Shown here piece after piece: positions 43,312 through 50,635 of a stretch of 64,000 nt of DNA. The stretch is taken from assembly GCA_011525845.1 (NCBI GenBank), contig WYBP01000023.1:109964-173963 (forward strand), written 5' to 3'. The stretch comes from Gemmatimonadaceae bacterium. Lineage in GTDB: Bacteria > Gemmatimonadota > Gemmatimonadetes > Gemmatimonadales > Gemmatimonadaceae. Within the stretch, counting starts at the first letter, position 1. Each line of letters starts with the position of its first letter. The notes under the pieces were generated by a model, which was not told the origin of the DNA, did no database searches, and was given only the letters and a program-made list of their open reading frames with translations. A program made the position numbers and the translations under genes.

Positions 43312-43701
43312 GTGACCTCGCCCATCTCGCTCCCCGCCCCCGGCACGCGCCTCGCGTGGGCGCTCACGCTCCGCTGCCCTGAGTGCGGGGCGCGCGGGCT
43401 CTTCCGGCACTGGCTGCGCCTGCAGCCGCGATGCGGGCGCTGCGCGCTCAAGCTGGACCGCGGGAACCCCGACCACTTCGTCGGCGCCTACCTCGTGAAC
43501 CTGATCATCGCCGAGCTCCTCTTCGCCGGCGGGCTCGGCGTCTGGCTGCTGGCAGTGTGGCCCGATGTGCCATGGGACTCGATCGAGCATGTCGCGGTGG
43601 CGGCGATGATCCTCTCGCCGCTGGTGACGTATCCGTTCACGCGGACCGTATGGCTGGCGGCGGACCTGATCTTCGATCCACCGAAGGCGACGGACCGGTA
43701 A
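43312..43701 (+). CDS. DUF983 membrane protein
   Basis: The 129-residue protein has a zinc-ribbon-like N-terminus (CPECGARGLF, CGRCALKLDRG), the DUF983 motif NPDHFVGAYLVN, and two transmembrane helices (about 60-82 and 92-115). GTG 43312 is the start. It diverges from the aminotransferase gene, with 57 bases between the two starts. DUF983 proteins are of unknown function and often lie near respiratory genes. Confidence 0.8.
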   Translation: MTSPISLPAPGTRLAWALTLRCPECGARGLFRHWLRLQPRCGRCALKLDRGNPDHFVGAYLVNLIIAELLFAGGLGVWLLAVWPDVPWDSIEHVAVAAMILSPLVTYPFTRTVWLAADLIFDPPKATDR

Positions 43702-43706
43702 GTCGC

Positions 43707-44090
43707 GTGCGTGGACGCGGAGCGGCCAGGACTCTCGTCGCGGGGCTCCTCGGCGTGCTCCTGTCGTGCGAACCCGCCACCCGCGCCGATCCGTTCGAGG
43801 CGTGGGGCGCCGACATCGCCAGCTCGGGGCAGGTGCTCTTCATGGGGTTCACGCGACGCGGCGAGCAGATCTCGGGGAACGCCGAGCTCGCCGACCTTCT
43901 CGGCCCCCGGCCCGGGGAGCTGATGCGCGTCACCGGAACGCGCCGCGGGGACTCGCTTGATCTCACATTCCAACGACCGTTCGGAGGCTCCTACCGGTTC
44001 GTCGGCCGCTACGTCGCAGGAGAAGCGGGACTCTCCGGAACGCTCGACGGTGGCGCCTTCGCGCAAGTGGCGATCAGCTTCAGCCGATGA
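43707..44090 (+). CDS. Small hypothetical lipoprotein
   Basis: The 127-residue protein starts at GTG 43707, five bases after the DUF983 stop. A short hydrophobic stretch with the lipobox GVLLSC (Cys near residue 21) suggests export and lipidation. The mature part ends in beta-rich, Gly-rich sequence (GSYRFVGRYVAGEAGLSGTLDGGAFAQVAISFSR) that looks like a small barrel or sandwich domain. No family is recognised. The frame is open further upstream but overlaps the DUF983 gene. Confidence 0.65.
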   Translation: MRGRGAARTLVAGLLGVLLSCEPATRADPFEAWGADIASSGQVLFMGFTRRGEQISGNAELADLLGPRPGELMRVTGTRRGDSLDLTFQRPFGGSYRFVGRYVAGEAGLSGTLDGGAFAQVAISFSR

Positions 44091-44118
44091 AGCGAACCAC
44101 GGACGGACGGCGGAGTGA

Positions 44119-44553
44119 TGTTCACCCGCTTCAGTGGACAGCGCAACGGTTCGGAGGAAACATCCTGACAGGAGTTGTCCATGAGTAGAAAGCAGCCAAA
44201 GGCCTACAGCCTGGAGTTCCGCGAGGAGGCGCTGCGCCGCCTGCAGGAAGGCACGACGTCGATCCGCGCGCTGGCCCAGGAGACGGGAGTGCATGCGGAG
44301 ACGCTCCGCAACTCGCGGCGGGACGCGCGCGTGGCGGGCTACGCCCAGCCGGACGAGCGACAGCAGAACTTGACGGAGGAGAACCGCGCCCCTCGGAGCG
44401 AGAACGCGCGTCTGAAGGAGGAGCGCGAGATCCTGAGAACAGCGACGGCCTTCTTCGCCAGGGATGCGCGCTCAAGTACGCGTTTATCCGCGCGCTTGCC
44501 CGCATGTGGCTCGTGAGCACGCTGTGCCGAGTGCTCGAGGTGTCGAGGGCCGG
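44119..44553 (+). mobile_element. IS3-family remnant (IS copy 1), truncated by a second IS
   Basis: An IS3 orfA and the first part of orfB are present. The reading of orfB stops at VSRAG where the terminal repeat of the next IS begins (44554). The left end is taken near 44119 (TGTTCACCC...), but no matching right end is seen. The remainder of the element is missing. Confidence 0.7.
44181..44553 (+). pseudogene. IS3-family transposase, orfA plus orfB start (truncated)
   Basis: OrfA (44181-44516, 111 residues as read) has the HTH region (YSLEFREEALRRLQEG, IRALAQETGVHAETLR) and a leucine-zipper-like end (ENARLKEEREILRTATAFFARD). ATG 44181 has AGGAG five bases upstream. A frame change in the GATGCGCGCTCAAG stretch, as in programmed frameshifting, gives orfB starting KYAFIRALARMWLVSTLCRVLEVSRAG, which runs straight into the IS at 44554. 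No DDE residues survive. Confidence 0.75.
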
Positions 44554-44615
44554 CTGTCAGCTTACCCTGAGGTAGACGCTCGAAGTTGGACTGTGACGGT
44601 GCTCATGGAAGAGTC

Positions 44616-44906
44616 ATGCTCCTTTCGAAGTTCACCGAGTCCCATATTGTTGCAGCCCTGCAGGAAGTCGAGGTTGGGGAGCCGATCGCCGAGGTGATCG
44701 GGAATCACGGGATCAGCCGGGCGACCTTCTTCACGTGGAAGTCGAGTTACGAAGGCGCCACGGTCGCCGAGCTGAAGCGCCTGCGGGTGCTGGAGGCCCA
44801 GAACGCGAAGCTCTAGCGGATGTACGCGGAGCTCGCGCTCGAGAGTACCGCCATCAAGGACGTCCTCAGTCGCAAGCTGTGGCGCCGCCCGCGAAGAGCC
44901 AGGTGA
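44616..44906 (+). pseudogene. IS3 orfA with in-frame amber codon
   Basis: OrfA reads MLLSKFTESHIVAALQEV and ...ISRATFFTWKSSYEG...ELKRLRVLEAQNAKL, then TAG at 44814-44816. Reading on past the TAG continues the same protein (RMYAELALESTAIKDVL) to a TGA at 44904-44906, which is the normal end of this family. The TAG therefore interrupts orfA (perhaps AAG to TAG). The HTH and coiled-coil parts lie before the stop. Confidence 0.7.
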
Positions 44907-45736
44907 TCGCGATCCTGGTGGCGGACCACGGGCTCTCCGTGCGCCACGCGTGCCAGGTCGCGGCCCTCTCGCGGGCGGCGTACTATCGACCGCCGCCAGA
45001 CCGACTCGACCGCGACACCGACGTGATCGCGGCGCTGACCGCGCTCGTCACCGAGACGCCTCAGTGCGGCTTCTGGATGTGCTTTGACGCCCCGCGGCTC
45101 GCCGGCCATCCGTGGAACTGGAAGCGCGTGTACCGCGTGTACAAGACGCTGCGCCTCAACCTGAAGCGGCGCAGCAAGCGGCGCGTGCCGCCGGGCGAAC
45201 GGCCGCTGCTGGACACGCCGGCGGTGCTCAACGGGATCTGGGCGCTCGACGTCATGGCCGACATGCGCTATAGCGGCACGCGCTTCCGCACGGCCAACGT
45301 CATGGACGAAGGGAACCGTGAGGGCCTCGCCATCGAGGTCGGGCTCTCGATGCCGGCCACACGGGTCGACCCCCTACTCGACCAACTGGTGGCGATCCAC
45401 CGCGCGCCGAGCGGCCTCCGGGTCGACAACGGTCCCGAACTAATCTCCGAGAACCTGCGCGCCTGGACGGCGCGTCACGGTGTGCGCTTGCTCCACATCC
45501 AGCCCGGCAAGCCGACGCAGAACGCCTACATCGAGCGCTTCAACGGGAGCTATCGGAAGGAAGTGCTCCCTGCGTACGTTTTCGGCTCGCTCGACGATGT
45601 GCGCGCCGAGACAGAGCGCTGGCTCACGATCTACAACACGTGGCGGCCGCACGACAGCCCCGGCCGGGTCCCGCCGTTCACCTTCCCGCCGAGGTCACCC
45701 GCACCGCCAGAGTCCAGCTTCAAACGGTCTGCCTGA
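44879..45736 (+). CDS. IS3-family transposase OrfB (DDE catalytic protein)
   Basis: The 285-residue rve-type protein shows the IS3 OrfB layout: an N-terminal HTH_21-like region (VRHACQVAALSRAAYYR), GFWMCFDAPRLAGHPWNWKRVYRVY, the first Asp in WALDVMADM, the second in LRVDNGPEL, and Glu in AYIERFNGSYRKEVL. It normally needs -1 frameshifting from orfA. Because the orfA copy has an amber codon, transposition may be reduced. It belongs to the IS2/IS51-like group. Confidence 0.85.
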   Translation: MAPPAKSQVIAILVADHGLSVRHACQVAALSRAAYYRPPPDRLDRDTDVIAALTALVTETPQCGFWMCFDAPRLAGHPWNWKRVYRVYKTLRLNLKRRSKRRVPPGERPLLDTPAVLNGIWALDVMADMRYSGTRFRTANVMDEGNREGLAIEVGLSMPATRVDPLLDQLVAIHRAPSGLRVDNGPELISENLRAWTARHGVRLLHIQPGKPTQNAYIERFNGSYRKEVLPAYVFGSLDDVRAETERWLTIYNTWRPHDSPGRVPPFTFPPRSPAPPESSFKRSA

Positions 45737-45816
45737 GGGCAAGCTGACACCAGGTGTCACCCTTCAGCTGGACGGACTGGCGGGAAGACCCTCACGCCCT
45801 GTGCGCGCAGCGATAG

Positions 45817-46137
45817 CAGCACCCTCACGCCAACGGCTACCTGCTCCAAAAGAGAGGGAGCCCTCTCGAGCTGACGGGCCGAACTGGTCCCAAGAAGGCG
45901 CTGATCGCCGCCGAGAAACTCACCTTAATCCCGCACGCGACCCAAGGTGAGTGGCACCAGTTCCGGCGCGGACTCGCGACGTCGCGGCCTGACAAGCCAA
46001 TCCGAGAAGTGATGGCCCTCGGCGGCCTTCGCGACGAGCAGACACGGTTGCAGTGTTACCTCCACGCCACGCCCGAAGCGACTCGCGAGCTCGCCCGCTT
46101 CACGGCGTCGGCATCGGAGCGAAGCGCGACTACATGT
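45817..46137 (+). pseudogene. Tyrosine recombinase C-terminal remnant
   Basis: An open frame without a start follows a TAG at 45814-45816. It carries integrase catalytic signatures: WHQFRRGLATSR (the His-x-x-Arg motif), GGLRDEQTRLQCYLH with the candidate nucleophile Tyr, and the DEQT turn. The N-terminal domain and the first Arg are gone. The remnant overlaps the 3' end of the Argonaute gene on the opposite strand. It suggests that the Argonaute operon arrived with, or was targeted by, an integrase-bearing element. Confidence 0.65.
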
Positions 46138-47548
46138 AGTGAGCGTAGCTGTCCGCGATTTCACGCTGCTCCTCCGGCACATAGCGGAGCACGTTTCCCA
46201 CGCTTCTCGCCGCCTTGATCGTCAGCGGCGTGCGCCCGTCAAATCGGGTTCGGTTCCAGTCCATCTTGGTGAGCGCGAGGATCTCACGCGCTAGCGTGCG
46301 CGGCGACTCTTCAACCTGATCGCAGCGAAAGAGGAGCGGACGCGGCACGTACCCACCGGGATAGGTCTCGAAGAAGTCGACGCTCCCGCGTGTGTACAAC
46401 GCGAAGTCACGTCCGTCGAGGTCGAGCATCGTTCCGCGAAGCGGTGGGTAGCTTCCCTTGCGGAACAGTCGCACGTTCGTTTCATCGGAAAGACTGACAA
46501 AATCGAGCATCTCGACCTTCTCTTCCTTCGCGCCACCCCGAAAGCCACTCAACTCGACCCCGGAGAACGCCGAGCTCTTGTGCACGACGACTCGCGCGGG
46601 CGCGTGACGGTGCATGTCCCGATATCGTCGCAGCGCATCTCGCACCAGCGTCGCTGCAGCCTCTTCGGTGAGATGCGGAGTCCGATCGTTCTTCGACACT
46701 TCTACCTTCCCGCCGCGCACCACCACACCCTCGCCGCGCTCATCGAAAACCTGCGCCATACTCACTAGAACGGTGCTGCGGTCGAGCGAGCGGAAAAAAC
46801 TGATTCCAACGTAGCAAGTCTGGTACGCCGTTGAAACTCGCGGCAGACGCCACGGGCGCCCGTGCGCCTTATAATAGAGTGCGGCGTGCAAGTTCCACGC
46901 ACGAGTCGCATCGTCCTGAATGCTGCGAGTCTCGTTACGAATCTTCAGCTTGCGGGCCTGACTCGGGTCCGCTGTACTCGGTAGCAGCAACTGAATCGGC
47001 TTCAGTCCCAGTGTACGGGCTTTGAGCAGATCGCGAAAGTTCGGAGGCACCTTCCCGTCAGGGCGTGAGGCAGGGTCGATGAGCTCGGCCACCTGGGCCG
47101 GCACGGGACACAACAACACCTTTGCGGGCGTATGGTCATTGAGGTCACGTAGGGCGATCACGAAGCGGTCCACTGCTTCTCTGACCAAGGCCTCCGAATC
47201 GCCGCGCCTCTTCAGCTCGGCAAAGTCGCTCGCCGGAAGAACCCGAACGAGCGGGTCAGAGAGAACCAGTGTGGAGCGGAAGCCTGCCTCGGGTCGGAAT
47301 CCCGGGAACGCCGGAGCCAAGTTGGGATGCGGTGACGTCTTGGCAGCGATCGGCGCGCGACAGCGTTCCAGCCATGTCGCCGTGCGATCGAGGTCCGCTT
47401 GTGTCGCGACAATCCCGACTTCGATGCGGCGCGGGGCTAACTCATCGGTGACGTCGAGAGGGCCGTAGTTGATGATTCCGAACCGACAGTCGATGTGCTT
47501 GCCGGTTCCGAACTCCAAGTCCGGCTCGTCAAGAAAGCTGAGCTTCAT
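46130..47548 (-). CDS. Short prokaryotic Argonaute (MID-PIWI), catalytically inactive
   Basis: The 472-residue protein has only the MID and PIWI lobes of Argonaute. The MID region includes KIRNETRSIQDDATRAWNLHAALYYKAHGRPWRL (about 201-234). The PIWI core has TCYVGISFFRSLD (246-256), MAQVFDERGEGVVVRGG (264-280), PARVVVHKSS (317-326), and a C-terminal WNRTRFDGRTPLTIKAARSVGNVL. The position of the first catalytic Asp (VGI-D) is Ser250, so target slicing is not expected. The protein should bind a guide, sense target nucleic acid and switch on its partner. The ATG shares four bases with the stop of the DUF4365-APAZ gene, so the two are one operon. Confidence 0.88.
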   Translation of the reverse strand: MKLSFLDEPDLEFGTGKHIDCRFGIINYGPLDVTDELAPRRIEVGIVATQADLDRTATWLERCRAPIAAKTSPHPNLAPAFPGFRPEAGFRSTLVLSDPLVRVLPASDFAELKRRGDSEALVREAVDRFVIALRDLNDHTPAKVLLCPVPAQVAELIDPASRPDGKVPPNFRDLLKARTLGLKPIQLLLPSTADPSQARKLKIRNETRSIQDDATRAWNLHAALYYKAHGRPWRLPRVSTAYQTCYVGISFFRSLDRSTVLVSMAQVFDERGEGVVVRGGKVEVSKNDRTPHLTEEAAATLVRDALRRYRDMHRHAPARVVVHKSSAFSGVELSGFRGGAKEEKVEMLDFVSLSDETNVRLFRKGSYPPLRGTMLDLDGRDFALYTRGSVDFFETYPGGYVPRPLLFRCDQVEESPRTLAREILALTKMDWNRTRFDGRTPLTIKAARSVGNVLRYVPEEQREIADSYAHYM

Positions 47549-48960
47549 GCTGACGCACCGGATGCATCATCAGTCTCACCGAGCAGGAGCAGCAATTCGC
47601 TCGCGGTCGCCTCGGCTACGTCCTCTCCTGCACTGGCGTCGTCAGCGGTGACCTCGCGCTCTTTCGGTAGCCACGTGCGTTCGTCAATGCCCACCTCGAG
47701 CCGAAAGCGCTCGAGCGGCCCGAATCCGAGGTGCGGATACAGCGCCGCACTGGTGAAGAGGTCACCCTGAGGATCACTACAAATGCTGGCGAAGAAGGCG
47801 ACCTGTCCCAGCACCGCGTTGTTGTTCTCAAGCGCCTTGATGCCCTTCAGCTTCGACTCGTAAAATGGATGCGTCCGAGTTCCATCCAACGTGAAGTAAT
47901 AGGTGGGCGTGAGCGCGAGTTTCCATTCGCCTCCAAGCCGCAGGAGCTGCGGCACGAGTGCCAGATGTCGATAGTATGGCTTCCCAGCTTTCGTTTCGTA
48001 CCGCTTGAACACACCGCGATCCACTGTGCGTTTCAGGCTCTGGTAGGTGACTCGGCGTTCCGATAGGTCGGGCGTCGCACGAAAGTGGTACAAGGCGAGC
48101 GACTTGTTCCATCGCATCCCGAGCTGATAGAGCCGTTCTGAGACGCAGCGCTGGAGCAAGTTGGTGTACGTGACAATCCGATCCGAATCGTCGGACCCAC
48201 TCCATTCCGTTGTCCGGAACGATTCGACGGTACCTCGGTCTATCACGCTTCGCCATTCCGGGGCGGTCAGGTCGTGCACGCTGAGTATCCATTTCCCTCG
48301 AAAGGCAAACTCCGACAGCACCTTCGCATTCTCGCCGAGCGCCTGCCGAATCGCGGCTGCTGAACCCAGTGATGTGCTGCCGTAGAATAGCGCTCGGGGT
48401 GATCGCGTTACCGGGAGCAGATTGCTGTAGAGTGTTTCCGCTCGTTGGAGCGGAGAGACGTAGAGTCCCGAATCCGGCGCGACGGAGGCTCTGCGGACTG
48501 CGGTCGCGCTCGAAGCGTCGAACTTGTCTCTCGACTTGTTGAAGCGAACTCGTCGCTCCCTCTGTGTCTGCGGAGTCTTGAAGTAGTTCTTGATGTCGAC
48601 CCAGTACGCCTCAGCCGTGCTGGGGCGAGTGACAACCAAGACCACCGGCGCGTTCCCGCGCCGCCAGTGGTTTAAGTCGCGTTCCTCGCAGAGGTACTCG
48701 AACGCCGTGGCAGTTTCGTGCGGCCACCTGTCGTCTGTGGCCTTCACTTGCACTTGTACGATGTGGTTCAGGGCCTCGCCAGTTGCGGGGTCTCGAATCT
48801 CGATGATGCCGTCGATGCCAACGTCGAACGCGGCGGTCGTGGTCGCCCACGAGTACTTCATGTCGAGCACACGCTGTTTGACGAGCGTGACACCCTGTTC
48901 TCCGACAATCGCGGAGTCGAGAATCTTCTTCGGACCGCGCCGGGGCCCTAATGGACTCAT
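47545..48960 (-). CDS. DUF4365 nuclease-APAZ protein (DREN-APAZ, SPARDA-like effector)
   Basis: The 471-residue protein has an N-terminal PD-(D/E)xK-type domain of the DUF4365 class: GEQGVTLVKQRVLD (residues 20-33), DVGIDGIIEI with Asp50, and the QxK variant of the active site at Gln71-Val-Lys73 in QVQVKATD, followed by LNHWRRGNAPVVLVVTRPSTAEAYWV. From about residue 170 the sequence has the pattern of an APAZ domain, the pAgo-binding module. The order effector then Argonaute, with a four-base overlap, is that of short-pAgo systems with a nuclease effector (SPARDA), in which target recognition unleashes non-specific nuclease activity and aborts infection. Base composition is less GC-rich than the core genes. 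Confidence 0.82.
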   Translation of the reverse strand: MSPLGPRRGPKKILDSAIVGEQGVTLVKQRVLDMKYSWATTTAAFDVGIDGIIEIRDPATGEALNHIVQVQVKATDDRWPHETATAFEYLCEERDLNHWRRGNAPVVLVVTRPSTAEAYWVDIKNYFKTPQTQRERRVRFNKSRDKFDASSATAVRRASVAPDSGLYVSPLQRAETLYSNLLPVTRSPRALFYGSTSLGSAAAIRQALGENAKVLSEFAFRGKWILSVHDLTAPEWRSVIDRGTVESFRTTEWSGSDDSDRIVTYTNLLQRCVSERLYQLGMRWNKSLALYHFRATPDLSERRVTYQSLKRTVDRGVFKRYETKAGKPYYRHLALVPQLLRLGGEWKLALTPTYYFTLDGTRTHPFYESKLKGIKALENNNAVLGQVAFFASICSDPQGDLFTSAALYPHLGFGPLERFRLEVGIDERTWLPKEREVTADDASAGEDVAEATASELLLLLGETDDASGASA

Positions 48961-49250
48961 CCTGATACCTCATCTCGTCGACGACGTCTCTGATGCAGGG
49001 CCGGACCACAGCCACTGACGGAACCATTCAGGGGAGAAGCAGCTTCGCTCCTAGCGCGTTGTTCGTCAATGGTTTGGCGTGCAGCGAAGCCCCGCTCTTC
49101 GAGCAGGATGCCGGACTCCGCCCTTCCCGGCTGTGAGCCCCGCCCGAACCGCGTCTGGCCCCGAATCGCGAGATCCGGAGGGCAGCGCCCCAGAATGCAG
49201 GCTGGGACAGGGCCGGGCCCTCTCGCACGTCTGAGCTGTACTTCGCGGGA
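48961..49250. other. Non-coding stretch upstream of the Argonaute operon
   Basis: These roughly 290 bases contain no convincing gene. They should hold the promoter of the nuclease-Argonaute operon, read leftward. A TTGACG-like box occurs near 49056 on the minus strand, but no good -10 follows at the right distance. The right part may include the end of the next IS3 element, whose exact boundary I could not fix. Confidence 0.5.
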
Positions 49251-49292
49251 GATTCCCGGCGGTGTACCCCAAACCAAATCCAAGCCGGCGCG

Positions 49293-50146
49293 TCAGTCTT
49301 GCGCGTTGGCGTATCGAGGCAGGTAGGCGCCGGCGCGCCGGAAGGCGCTCGGCGTGAGATCCCCAAGCTGCTGTGGGACCGTGCATTGCTGTAGTCCGCG
49401 CGCCACGTGTCAAGGATCGCCTGGGCTTCAGCGACCGAGGCAAACCAATGACGCGTGAGGCACTCACGTCCCAGTCTCCCGTTGAACGCCTCGCAGACCG
49501 TGTTGTCGACCGGCTTCCGGGGACGGTTGAAGTCGAGCGTCACTTGATTCCAGTACGCCCAGTGATCCAAGGCGGCCGACGTGAACTCGGTGCCGTTATC
49601 GCACTGGATGCGTGCTGGCAGGGCCCCGACGCGGGCTTGCGCCTCACTGATGATCCACGCGACATCGCTCCCCGTGAACCGCGGCGCCACCTCGAGCGCG
49701 AGGCACTCGCGCGTGTAGACGTCCACCAGAGTGAAGACGCGGATAGTCTGCCGCGTCGCGAGCGTATCGTGCATGGAATCCATCGCCCAACGCTCGGTGG
49801 GCGTCGTCGCCGGCGTCCGCGGCTGCCGAATCTCCGTCGTGCGCCGCCGCCGCTTCTGCGGCCGGAGCTGCAGGCCCTCCAGCTGGTAGAGCCGCTGCAC
49901 CCGCTTGTGATTCGGCGGCACCGCTTCTCGGCGGAGCAGCACGTGCAGCCGCTTCACCCCGAAACTGGGGCCGACTGCCGCCAGCTTCCGGAGCCGCTGC
50001 CGGAGCGGCTGGTCGTCGGGCCGGACGGAGCGGTACCGGACGAGCGACCGGTGCACGCCCACGGCGCGGCAGGCCCGCTTCTCGCTGACGCGGTAGGTCT
50101 CCAGCGCCCAGGCGACGACCGCGCGACGCTGCGCTGGGCTCACCAT
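49293..50146 (-). pseudogene. IS3-family transposase OrfB, frameshifted near its C-terminus
   Basis: The frame starts at ATG 50146 (MVSPAQRRAVVAWALETY) and has the DDE pattern: Asp in AMDSMHDTL, Asp in IQCDNGTEF, and Glu in VCEAFNGRLGRECL. After HSSLG (near 49363) the frame continues as ISRRAPS and overruns the IS by about 90 residues. Adding one G to the G-run there restores the expected DLTPSAFRRAGAYLPRYANAQD and a TGA at 49295-49293. A one-base deletion is the simplest reading. Confidence 0.75.
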
Positions 50147-50406
50147 TATTCTCCCAGGGCGACCCGCAGGATCGTCTTCTCGAGCGTGAGATCGGCCACC
50201 ACACCCTTCAACCGGCGATTCTAGTCCCGCAGCTGCCGCAGCTCCTTCAACTCGCTCACGTCCAGGCCGGTGTACTGCTTCTTCCACCGGTAGAACGTCG
50301 TCTCCGTCACCGGCATCTTCCGGCAGATCTCGACCACCGGCGTCCCCGCCTCCGCCTGATGCAGGGCCTGCAGGATCTGTTCGGACGTGAACCGACTCTT
50401 CCGCAT
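50147..50406 (-). pseudogene. IS3 orfA with in-frame amber codon
   Basis: OrfA begins MRKSRFTSEQILQALHQAEAG and reads to ELKELRQLRD, then TAG (50223-50221). Reading past it gives NRRLKGVVADLTLEKTILRVALGE and a TAA overlapping the orfB ATG, which is the normal end. The TAG probably replaces GAG (Glu). It lies in the leucine-zipper region, much as in IS copy 2. Confidence 0.7.
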
Positions 50407-50509
50407 CGGACCTCCGTCCCCAGTCCGGGGAGTTTGGCCTCGTCGTCCAGGGCTGTAAAAACGTGGGCGCCGCCGGACCTAGAATCGGGGCTCACCGCCC
50501 TTTCGTATC

Positions 50510-50538
50510 TTGACAGTTTTTGCGCCGTGCGCAACAGT
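50510..50538 (+). promoter_or_regulatory. Candidate promoter of the beta-propeller/Cys-rich cluster
   Basis: A perfect TTGACA (50510-50515) is followed after 17 bases by AACAGT (50533-50538), a weak -10. It lies about 100 bases before the first gene of the cluster and just beyond the IS3 element. Confidence 0.4.
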
Positions 50539-50635
50539 GTGGCATGAGCATACAGGGAGTCAGCTCCTCGGGACCGCGAGTGCGGTGCGGTTAGTCTGCC
50601 GTAAACCGTCATCTGTGCGGGTTCTAGGTGGCACG

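Larger units (their letters stand above)
44554..45749 (+). mobile_element. IS3-family element (IS copy 2), 1196 bp, inserted in IS copy 1
   Basis: The left end TGTCAGCTTACCCTGAGG (44554-44571) and the right end, read as its complement TGTCAGCTTGCCCTCAGG (45749-45732), match at 16 of 18 positions and define the element. It holds orfA and orfB in the IS3 arrangement. No clear target duplication is seen (flanks ggc and cca). Confidence 0.85.
49293..50406 (-). mobile_element. IS3-family element (IS copy 3), ends not resolved
   Basis: OrfA and orfB of an IS3 (IS407/IS511-like) element lie on the minus strand, orfA upstream. The coordinates given are those of the coding part; terminal repeats could not be matched with confidence. 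OrfA has an amber codon and orfB a frameshift near its end, so the copy is probably inactive. Confidence 0.75.

Noticed and set aside
45754..45774. TGTCACCCTTCAGCTGGACGG as the other end of IS copy 1
   Set aside because: It resembles the left end at 44119 but in direct, not inverted, orientation, and with gaps; it may be a relic but cannot be assigned.
46130..48960. SPARTA or SIR2-APAZ system
   Set aside because: The effector has no TIR or SIR2 motifs; its N-terminal GEQG...DVGIDG...QVK pattern points to a DUF4365 nuclease.
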